From Phycisphaerales bacterium UBA4658 (GTDB taxonomy: Bacteria > Planctomycetota > Phycisphaerae > Phycisphaerales > UBA1924): 10,358 bases of DNA. This document shows positions 1 through 5,089 of the stretch, piece by piece. How positions within the stretch are numbered: the stretch's first letter is position 1; each line of letters begins with the position of its first letter. Below the pieces are notes generated by a model. That model was given only the letters and a program-made list of their open reading frames with translations, ran no database searches and was not told where the DNA came from. The translations under genes and the position numbers were made by a program. Where the stretch lies: assembly GCA_002405485.1 (NCBI GenBank), contig DHLW01000061.1, positions 16,039 through 26,396 of the forward strand, in the 5' to 3' direction.

Positions 1-576
1 CCCGTCGGCGGTGCCGGCTCGCTGGTGGGCCTCGAGCAGGGCGCGCTGCTGGGCGAGCGCGGCGTCGACATCTCCAAGGGCACGCGTGCAGCGGGCCACG
101 CACCAGCGGGCGATGAGCACGGCGTCGAGTCTGCCCTGGGCCTCGCGCTCGGCGAGGGCGATCCGGAACTGCGCGAGGGCCTCTTCGCCGAGGCGCACGG
201 CGAGCTCCCACGCGCGTGCGAACGCGTCGCGCCCGCGATCGGGATCAGAGGTGGTGTTGGCCAGCCGGCCCCGCTCCAGCAGAATGCGGACGCGCGGCCG
301 CGTGTCGGAGCGTCGGATCAACTGCTCTGCCTGTGCGAGGACGGCCTGGGCGTCGGTGAAGCGGCGCTGCAGCCCCAGGGCCCGGGCGACCTGGCTCAGG
401 GCCTCGGCCCTGAGGTCCGGATCACGATCAAACGGCGGGTGGTCGAGGAGCGCGACGAAGCGTCCCATGCTCGCCTTTGGGTCGGAGAAGTCCCACTGGG
501 CGTGGAGCACGTCGATCGGCCTATCGGGGTCGCCGGGCGCGATGGGCGTGGATGATGCGTCGAGCGGTGCGGGCAT
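1..576 (-). CDS. TPR-like helical-repeat protein (3' end outside window)
   Basis: This is the N-terminal 192 residues of a protein that continues beyond the left edge; it has no signal peptide or membrane span and is probably cytoplasmic. Residues 1-20 are a Pro/Asp-rich leader. From about residue 55 the chain is a series of helix pairs with TPR-type small and large residue spacing: about 57-88 (ALSQVARALGLQRRF then AQAVLAQAEQLI), about 95-130 (ending AFARAWELAVRLG) and about 150-188 (CTRALGDVDAALAQQRALLE). TPR arrays normally bind protein partners, so a scaffold or regulatory role is likely, but no specific function can be read from this part. The ATG at 576 lies 9 bp after the stop of the upstream GNAT gene without an obvious Shine-Dalgarno site, which suggests translational coupling. 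A later in-frame Met at residue 37 is a less likely start because the preceding residues look like normal coding sequence. Confidence 0.8.
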   Translation of the reverse strand, partial: MPAPLDASSTPIAPGDPDRPIDVLHAQWDFSDPKASMGRFVALLDHPPFDRDPDLRAEALSQVARALGLQRRFTDAQAVLAQAEQLIRRSDTRPRVRILLERGRLANTTSDPDRGRDAFARAWELAVRLGEEALAQFRIALAEREAQGRLDAVLIARWCVARCTRALGDVDAALAQQRALLEAHQRAGTADG

Positions 577-585
577 GCGATCGGT

Positions 586-1209
586 TCAGCCGGCAGTCGA
601 CTGGACGCCATCGGAGCTTGCCGGCGAACCGTTCACGACGATCGCGGGCGTGAGCGGTTTGGCCATGATGGCGGAGACGTAGTTTGTTTCGTTCCACTGT
701 GCGCGCTCGACGATGCGATAGCCGTAGCGCTGGTACATCTGGACGAGCCACGTGGCCGGCTCGGGGGTGGAGAGGGCGATCTCTCGCGCGCCGGTCTGGA
801 TGGCGCGGCGTTCGGCGGTGAGGATGAGCCGGGAGCCGATGCCGTGGCCCTGGTGCTCGGGCTCGACGGCGAGCTGGGAGAAGCTGGCCACGTCGCCCCG
901 CTGCAGGTAGGCGATCGAGAGCGAGCCCCCGACGCCGGCGGCGGCGGTCTGGGCGGCGGACTTGAAGAGGATGGTCCCGACGATCTTGCCGAGGTGGAGG
1001 GCGACATAGCACTCGCCGCCGGAGATCCGCTTGCGGGTGACTTCTTCTGGCTGGAAGGCGGCGAGGGCCTTGATGCCGTGCTCGGCGTGCTGCTTGTACG
1101 CGCGGTGCAGGAGATAGGTCAGGTGGGCGAGCGAGTCATCGGGTTCGAGCGGGCGCACGCGCACCTTGTCGGCGAGCTGCTTGTCGAAGATGCGTGCGCC
1201 ATCGGACAT
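586..1209 (-). CDS. GNAT family N-acetyltransferase
   Basis: This encodes a 207-residue cytoplasmic acetyltransferase of the GNAT superfamily, which moves an acetyl group from acetyl-CoA to an amine. The core follows the GNAT order: beta-1 (KVRVRPLEPDDSLAHL, about 15-30), a central sheet (CYVALHLGKIVGTILF, 67-82), the beta-4/helix-3 junction FSQLAVEPEHQGHGIGSRL (110-128) and a C-terminal strand after MYQRYGYRIVER. The acetyl-CoA pyrophosphate loop [Q/R]xxGx[G/A] is Q120-GHGI-G125. The last 24 or so residues (after IMAKPLTPAI) are a non-conserved tail. The ATG at 1209 is the only plausible start, since the next Met lies deep in the C-terminal half. The frame stays open far upstream, but that stretch is Arg/Pro/His-rich and lies opposite other genes. 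It is the first gene of a likely two-gene unit with the TPR gene. The substrate cannot be predicted. Confidence 0.9.
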   Translation of the reverse strand: MSDGARIFDKQLADKVRVRPLEPDDSLAHLTYLLHRAYKQHAEHGIKALAAFQPEEVTRKRISGGECYVALHLGKIVGTILFKSAAQTAAAGVGGSLSIAYLQRGDVASFSQLAVEPEHQGHGIGSRLILTAERRAIQTGAREIALSTPEPATWLVQMYQRYGYRIVERAQWNETNYVSAIMAKPLTPAIVVNGSPASSDGVQSTAG

Positions 1210-1248
1210 GTTGGAGATTCTATGCGTGGGCGGCACTACGGTTGCCGC

Positions 1249-1785
1249 ATGGAGCACGCGGGCGAACCTGTTCCGAGGCCGATGGCCAGGCCGGCAACCG
1301 AGGGGGCCCTGCGCGTGCGCGTTCGGTATTGCGAGTGCGATCCGATGGGGGTGGCGCACCATGCGGCGTTCATCCCGTGGCTGGAGATGGGGCGGACGGA
1401 GCTGCTGCGGGAGAGCGGCGTGAGCTATGCCGATCTGGAGGCCGCGGGCGTGTTTCTGGTGATCGTCAAGCTGGAGGTCTCGTACAAGCGGCCGGCGTAT
1501 TACGACGACCTTGTCGAGGTTCGGACGCGGGTGGTGGGTGGGTCGCGGGTGAAGATTCGGCATGAGTACGAGATCATCCGTGCGGTGGTGGCGGGCGGAG
1601 CGGAGGCGGAGGGAGCTGGCCCGCGGGCAGAGGGCCGAACGCTGGGTGCGCTTGCGCAGCGGCGGACGCCCGGAGAACTGCTGCTCAGCGGGCAATCGCT
1701 GCTGGCGTGCGTGGATCGGGAGGGGAGGCCCGCGGCGTTGCCGGACTGGCTGATGCCCGAGAACCGGCCCGTTCGCGAGGGCTGA
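1249..1785 (+). CDS. YbgC/FadM-like hotdog acyl-CoA thioesterase
   Basis: This encodes a 178-residue (from this start) single-domain thioesterase of the 4-hydroxybenzoyl-CoA thioesterase/YbgC hotdog family, which hydrolyses acyl-CoA thioesters in the cytoplasm. The family signature is clear: VRVRYCECDPMGVAHHAAFIP at 23-43, with Asp31 as the expected catalytic residue and His37/His38 following, then WLEMGRTELLRE (44-55), the strand VKLEVSYKRPAYYDDLVEV (73-91) and the final strands SGQSLLACVDREGRP (147-161). About 30 extra residues (about 113-143; Ala/Gly/Glu/Arg-rich) interrupt the usually tight turn between the last two strands. The start is uncertain. ATG 1222 has GGAG 5 nt upstream but leaves only 12 bp to the divergent GNAT gene. 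ATG 1249 follows a TACGGT box (1237-1242) by about 7 nt, which would suit a leaderless message. ATG 1282 gives the length nearest the family norm. It probably shares a small divergent promoter region with the GNAT gene. Confidence 0.88.
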   Translation: MEHAGEPVPRPMARPATEGALRVRVRYCECDPMGVAHHAAFIPWLEMGRTELLRESGVSYADLEAAGVFLVIVKLEVSYKRPAYYDDLVEVRTRVVGGSRVKIRHEYEIIRAVVAGGAEAEGAGPRAEGRTLGALAQRRTPGELLLSGQSLLACVDREGRPAALPDWLMPENRPVREG

Positions 1786-1964
1786 GGGCTTGTCTCCATT
1801 CGTCCGGGCGATCGAAGGGTTGTGCAATAGGTCGTGCGGTGGGTGCGTTGAGCCATGCGAGCAACGGTCGCGCGTCGCAAGGCGCAACGGGAAGGACCGA
1901 TGCACAGAGCGGCCGAGGATCACCGGCGGTGTGCCGGGGTCGCCGCACATGCAAATCGAGCAGC

Positions 1965-1970
1965 AGGAGA
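1965..1970 (+). promoter_or_regulatory. Shine-Dalgarno site of SP1
   Basis: AGGAGA lies 5 nt before the ATG at 1976 and is the best Shine-Dalgarno match in the region. It fixes the start directly ahead of the signal peptide and rules out the longer in-frame extension back to 1790. The 190-bp leader (1786-1975) otherwise holds only a weak 5-bp hairpin (1923-1937) and no clear sigma-70 promoter. Confidence 0.75.
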
Positions 1971-1975
1971 CGACC

Positions 1976-2485
1976 ATGCATCGCATTGTCCGGGGTTTCG
2001 CGTTGTCAACGTTCGTGGCGGTTCTGGGTTTGAGCGGGGTGCAGTCGCAGGTGTACGCCGATCCGCCGAGCGGAAATCCGGCGCCGACGGATGCGCAGAT
2101 CGCGGCGCGGGCGGCTCGCCGGATGAGCGAGGTTGCGGAGCGGACGTGCCAGGACCTTCGCGGGATCGCCGAGGGCGCGATCCGGGCGATCCGACGGGCG
2201 GCGTCGGGCGACGCGACGGATGCGCAGATCACGCAGCTCGGTTCGGCGGCGGTTCGTCGGATCACGGAGCGTGCGGCCCGCGGGGTGACGTCGGTGAACG
2301 AGATTCGGACGAACGCGCTGGCGGCGATCGGGGACGACAGCCCGGATGCGTCGGCTGCGGTGAACGGGGCGGCGGGTCGTGCGGTGAGCCGGATCAACGA
2401 TTGCCGGACGAGCACGAGTGATCGCGTGAACCGGGCCGTGCAGCGGGCGACGGGCGGCGACGACGACACGACGCCGCAGCCCTGA
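1976..2485 (+). CDS. Small secreted helical-repeat protein (SP1), function unknown
   Basis: I do not recognise this 169-residue protein. It starts with a Sec signal peptide: a basic start (MHRIVRG), a hydrophobic core (about 8-22) and a signal-peptidase I site after V26-Y27-A28. The mature part is alanine/arginine-rich amphipathic helix. It appears to consist of three units of about 36-38 residues beginning TDAQI (38), TDAQI (81) and PDASA (123). Units 1 and 2 share a 17-nt identical DNA stretch. The two cysteines, Cys58 and Cys143, fall at the same offset in units 1 and 3 and could form a disulfide outside the cytoplasm. The tail is GGDDDTTPQP. No catalytic motif, lipobox or membrane anchor is visible. 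The protein aligns with SP2 on the far side of radA. It is followed after about 45 bp by a strong hairpin, so it is probably transcribed alone. A structural or envelope role is only a guess. Confidence 0.85.
   Translation: MHRIVRGFALSTFVAVLGLSGVQSQVYADPPSGNPAPTDAQIAARAARRMSEVAERTCQDLRGIAEGAIRAIRRAASGDATDAQITQLGSAAVRRITERAARGVTSVNEIRTNALAAIGDDSPDASAAVNGAAGRAVSRINDCRTSTSDRVNRAVQRATGGDDDTTPQP
2087..2449 (+). repeat. Three ~37-residue internal repeats in SP1
   Basis: The repeats cover SP1 residues 38-72, 81-118 and 123-158. Units 1 and 2 keep TDAQI, a hydrophobic residue at offset 12 (M50/V93) and at offset 15 (V53/I96), and ER at offsets 17-18 (E55-R56/E98-R99). At DNA level CGACGGATGCGCAGATC occurs at 2085-2101 and again at 2214-2230. 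Unit 3 is more diverged and needs a 2-residue gap, but its Cys matches that of unit 1. This indicates internal duplication of a helical-hairpin module. Confidence 0.6.
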
Positions 2486-2530
2486 TCGCTGGGCGTGAGA
2501 TGGTCTGGGATGCTGAACTTCCCTGGTATC

Positions 2531-2562
2531 GGCCCGCGAACGCGTGACGGTGTTCGCGGGCC
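2531..2562 (+). terminator. Hairpin terminator between SP1 and radA
   Basis: A perfect 11-bp inverted repeat, GGCCCGCGAAC (2531-2541) and GTTCGCGGGCC (2552-2562), encloses a 10-nt loop. On the plus strand it is followed by a loosely T-rich TTGGTGTTGTG, so it suits termination of SP1 transcripts. It also lies 18 bp beyond the radA stop codon and, because the stem is symmetrical, may serve both converging genes, although no T-run follows on the minus strand. Confidence 0.8.
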
Positions 2563-2580
2563 TTGGTGTTGTGCGAACTG

Positions 2581-4008
2581 TCAGCCGAGTTCTTCGATGG
2601 CTTGGCCGATGGTGGCGCACTGGGCGATGGAGACGCCGGGCGGCGCCGGCCAATCGAACTTCTTGGAACGCGGGACGATGAGGTGTTTGAAGCCCAGGCG
2701 GATGGACTCGAGGATGCGCGGCTCGAGCTGGGTGACCATGCGGACCTCGCCGCCCAGGCCGACCTCGCCGATGACGGCGGTGGCCGGCGCAAGTGCGCGG
2801 CGGAAGTGTGCCCCGGCGATGGCCAGCAGCAGTGCGAGGTCTGCGGCGGGCTCAACGACGCGGATGCCGCCGACGCTGGAGGCGAAGACGTCGCGATCGG
2901 CGAGGCGGAGCTCGGCGTGCTGCTCGAGCACGGCGATGATCATGGCGAGGCGGCTTGGGTCGAGTCCGGAGCTCTTGCGTTTGGCCGAGCCGAGGAAGCC
3001 GGTGGCGGTGAGGGCCTGGATCTCGACAAGGACGCAGCGCGTGCCGGTGAGGATGGGGCAGACGACGGCGCCGACCTTGGCGCCGGCGGCGGTGTCGATG
3101 AGTCCTGCGGAGACACCGCCTGGGAGGTCGCGAAGGCCCGAGCCGGTCATCTCGAAGATGCCGATTTCGAGAGTGGCGCCGAAGCGGTTCTTCACGCCGC
3201 GGAGCACCCGATGGGCGTGGTAGCGGTCACCCTCGAAGTAGAGCACGGCATCAACGAGGTGCTCGAGCAGGCGCGGGCCGGCGAGCTGGCCGTCCTTGGT
3301 GACGTGTCCGACGAGGACGACGGCGACACCCGAGACCTTGGCGAGATAGACGAGTTCGGCGCAGCACCTGCGGAGCTGGGCGATCGAGCCGGGTGAAGCG
3401 TCGAGGTCGGCCTTGTAGATCATCTGGACCGAGTCGATGACCAGCACGCCGGGCTTCACGCGGCGGGTCTGTTCGACGATTCGTGCGAGATTGGTGTCGC
3501 TGAGCACGAACAGGTTGGGGTTGTGGGCGACGCCGAGGCGATCGGCGCGCATGCGGACCTGTTCTGCGGACTCTTCGCTTGAGACGTAGAGCACGGGCCT
3601 TGAGGCGGAGGCCATCTTGCCGGCGGCCTGGAGCATGAGCGTGGATTTGCCGATGCCCGGGTCGCCCCCGACGAGGACGACCGAGCCTGGCACCATGCCC
3701 CCGCCCAGGACGCGATCGAGTTCGGAGATACTGGTGGAGAGCCGCGTGGGGGTGGAGGCGGACTGCGCGGCATCGGTGATAGGACGAGCGGGATTCCCTG
3801 GAGTGTCGGGAGCAGCGTCGGGGCTGTCCGGAGTGCCTGGCAAGGTCCAGGATTCGATGAGGCCGCGCTGCGGGTCCTGAGTCGCGGAGCGATCGACGCG
3901 GTGCTCTTCGAGGGCGTCCCATGCGCCACAGTCCGGGCATTTGCCCATCCAGCGGGTCTGGGTGGCTCCGCAGGATCGGCAGAGAAAAACCTGTCGAGAC
4001 TTTGCCAT
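2581..4008 (-). CDS. radA: DNA repair protein RadA (Sms)
   Basis: This encodes the 475-residue RadA/Sms ATPase, a RecA-like DnaB-type motor that drives branch migration of recombination intermediates with RecA. All family elements are present in order. The N-terminal C4 zinc finger is C10-x2-C13 and C24-x2-C27. Walker A is GGDPGIGKST (114-123), followed by SSEES (143-147). Walker B is VLVIDS (188-193). VGHVTKDG (233-240) follows, and the RadA-specific KNRFG motif is at 273-277. After it comes the C-terminal Lon-protease-like domain (VEIQALTATG through VIGEVGLGGEVR), which in RadA is a structural, DNA-binding fold. The total length is typical, but the Ala/Pro/Asp-rich linker (about 40-88) between zinc finger and ATPase is somewhat long. 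The start MAKSRQVFLC matches the classic RadA N-terminus and has GGAG 8 nt upstream (4017-4020). The frame stays open upstream but is not coding. The gene converges on SP1 and diverges from SP2, so it is likely monocistronic. Confidence 0.97.
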   Translation of the reverse strand: MAKSRQVFLCRSCGATQTRWMGKCPDCGAWDALEEHRVDRSATQDPQRGLIESWTLPGTPDSPDAAPDTPGNPARPITDAAQSASTPTRLSTSISELDRVLGGGMVPGSVVLVGGDPGIGKSTLMLQAAGKMASASRPVLYVSSEESAEQVRMRADRLGVAHNPNLFVLSDTNLARIVEQTRRVKPGVLVIDSVQMIYKADLDASPGSIAQLRRCCAELVYLAKVSGVAVVLVGHVTKDGQLAGPRLLEHLVDAVLYFEGDRYHAHRVLRGVKNRFGATLEIGIFEMTGSGLRDLPGGVSAGLIDTAAGAKVGAVVCPILTGTRCVLVEIQALTATGFLGSAKRKSSGLDPSRLAMIIAVLEQHAELRLADRDVFASSVGGIRVVEPAADLALLLAIAGAHFRRALAPATAVIGEVGLGGEVRMVTQLEPRILESIRLGFKHLIVPRSKKFDWPAPPGVSIAQCATIGQAIEELG

Positions 4009-4067
4009 CTGCGTCGCTCCGATAAGCCGCGGCGTGGGCCTGGGAATGGCCCCGGGTCGCGGTGAAA

Positions 4068-4096
4068 GGTATCTCATGTCAGCCGCGGCCACCCAA
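4068..4096 (-). promoter_or_regulatory. radA: Candidate radA promoter
   Basis: Reading the minus strand, TTGGGT (4096-4091) and GATACC (4073-4068) are separated by 17 nt. Each matches the sigma-70 consensus at about half of its positions. The implied transcription start would be about 55 nt before the radA ATG. This is a weak call made because nothing better lies in the 219-bp gap between radA and SP2. Confidence 0.25.
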
Positions 4097-4215
4097 AGGG
4101 GCGTCCGGGCAGTCATCGGAAAACGGGACGCGCGCCGTGCTCGACCGGGGGCGGCGCACCCATCGTGAACGCGGGAATCGTGGGAGCGATGCGGCACTCG
4201 CCCCGGCGGCCATCC

Positions 4216-4220
4216 GAGGA
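4216..4220 (+). promoter_or_regulatory. Shine-Dalgarno site of SP2
   Basis: GAGGA sits 7 nt before the ATG at 4228. It selects this start over the in-frame ATGs at 4165 and 4189, which would put about 20 polar residues ahead of the signal peptide. Confidence 0.65.
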
Positions 4221-4227
4221 CCTTTGC

Positions 4228-4875
4228 ATGCGTAGGGAACTTCGATCGATGATTCGTACGGCGCTCCTGGTCGCCGTGGTCGGCACTGGGATGACGCTGT
4301 CGGCGGTGCCGACGGCACAGGCGTCGCCATCGGGCGGCGGGAGCAGCGCGGGCGCGTCGGGCAAGGACCAGCGGCCCGATCGCCGTCAGCGGCTGCTGAA
4401 TCGTCTGGCGAACGCGGCGGTGAAGGAGATGAGGGCGATGGGCCGGGTCGCGAAGTCGACGATGTTCGATTTCGCGGAGGCGTTCAAGAACGACGCGTGC
4501 GCGATGGCCGACGCGGGCGCGACGCCGGACGACCTGCTGACGCGGGCCATGCAGGCGGTGGACGAGATCGACGCGGCGGCGTTGCTGGCGATGAGCAACA
4601 TCGACGCCGTGAACGTCCAGCGCAAGCAGTTGCTGTCCAGTCGGGGCGCCGGGCCGATCATCCTGGCGCGGCTGGACAAGGCCGCCGAGCAGTCCAAGCG
4701 GATGGTCGACCGGGCGGCGGACGTCGCGTCCAACCGTGTGGCCGACGCTTTGGAGCGGACGCTTGAGGGGTGCGACGACGACGATGACGATGACTCGGAC
4801 GACAACACCCCGCCTCCTCCGCCCACCCCGCCCACGGACGGAACTGGTGGAAATCCCGCGCCCTCGGCAGGGTGA
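4228..4875 (+). CDS. Secreted helical protein with Asp/Pro tail (SP2), function unknown
   Basis: I do not recognise this 215-residue protein. Residues 1-32 are a Sec signal peptide: basic MRREL-R-MIR, hydrophobic core 11-27 and an A30-Q31-A32 cleavage site. A Gly/Ser-rich spacer (35-47) follows, then alanine-rich amphipathic helices (about 51-181). The C-terminal tail has seven consecutive Asp (183-189), SDDN, a proline run (195-199) and a Gly/Pro end. The two cysteines, Cys91 and Cys182, lie 90 residues apart, close to the 84 in SP1. Residues 98-128 and 151-177 align without gaps to SP1 80-110 and 131-157, including SNRVADALER against SDRVNRAVQR. The two proteins are therefore probably diverged paralogues. 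The acidic tail could bind divalent cations or basic partners, but that is speculation. There is no lipobox, LPxTG or PEP-CTERM-like end. The gene has its own Shine-Dalgarno site and a downstream hairpin, which suggests a single-gene transcript. Confidence 0.85.
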   Translation: MRRELRSMIRTALLVAVVGTGMTLSAVPTAQASPSGGGSSAGASGKDQRPDRRQRLLNRLANAAVKEMRAMGRVAKSTMFDFAEAFKNDACAMADAGATPDDLLTRAMQAVDEIDAAALLAMSNIDAVNVQRKQLLSSRGAGPIILARLDKAAEQSKRMVDRAADVASNRVADALERTLEGCDDDDDDDSDDNTPPPPPTPPTDGTGGNPAPSAG

Positions 4876-4909
4876 CGCGCTGGAATGATCGATGCGGACA
4901 TGGAACCAC

Positions 4910-4939
4910 CAGCGGCCCGGTCGATGCACCGGGCCGCTG
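4910..4939 (+). terminator. Hairpin terminator after SP2
   Basis: A perfect 11-bp stem is formed by 4910-4920 and 4929-4939 (core AGCGGCCCGG / CCGGGCCGCT) with the 8-nt loop TCGATGCA. It starts 35 bp after the SP2 stop and is followed by TGTTTG, a poor T-run typical of GC-rich genomes. It should separate SP2 transcripts from the AsmA-like gene. Confidence 0.75.
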
Positions 4940-4946
4940 TGTTTGC

Positions 4947-4980
4947 GGGTGTGGGGGCATGTTGGGGTGTTGGTGGGGGG
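4947..4980 (+). other. Potential G-quadruplex motif
   Basis: Four G-tracts, 4947-4949, 4953-4957, 4964-4967 and 4975-4980, are separated by loops of 3, 6 and 7 nt. This satisfies the common G3+N1-7 quadruplex pattern on the plus strand. It lies 8 nt beyond the SP2 hairpin and about 110 nt before the chosen AsmA-like start. Whether it folds or acts on transcription is unknown. Confidence 0.5.
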
Positions 4981-5007
4981 CTGCGGAGTGCCGGGCGGGT
5001 TGACGCT

Positions 5008-5013
5008 TATGAT
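5008..5013 (+). promoter_or_regulatory. Candidate -10 box of the AsmA-like gene
   Basis: TATGAT is a good sigma-70 -10 match in an otherwise GC-rich gap, but no convincing -35 lies 16-18 nt upstream. If used, transcription would start near 5020. That excludes the in-frame ATGs at 5009 and 5012 and leaves a leader of about 70 nt before the ATG at 5090. Confidence 0.35.
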
Positions 5014-5089
5014 GTTCGAGTCGGCGGACCGCGTGTGTGTGCGGCCTGAGCCGGGAAACCAAGGCGATGCGCCTGACCTGAATGCTGGG

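Noticed and set aside
844..1221. Upstream in-frame extension of the thioesterase across the GNAT gene
   Set aside because: Gly/Glu/Leu-rich antisense of the GNAT gene; family members begin just before the catalytic-Asp motif.
1922..1940. Small hairpin (CCGGC / GCCGG) in the SP1 leader, considered as a riboswitch or attenuator
   Set aside because: Only 5 bp in GC-rich DNA, with no conserved riboswitch core; expected by chance.
1790..1975. Upstream in-frame extension of SP1
   Set aside because: It would bury the signal peptide behind 62 Cys/Arg-rich residues, and AGGAGA marks the ATG at 1976.
1210..2469. Long upstream extension of the GNAT reading frame on the minus strand
   Set aside because: It is Arg/Ser/Pro-rich and lies opposite the thioesterase and SP1. 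The GNAT fold begins right after the ATG at 1209.
2563..3396. Plus-strand frame of 277 codons opposite radA
   Set aside because: Glu/Asp/Gly/Ala-rich shadow; radA on the minus strand has every family motif.
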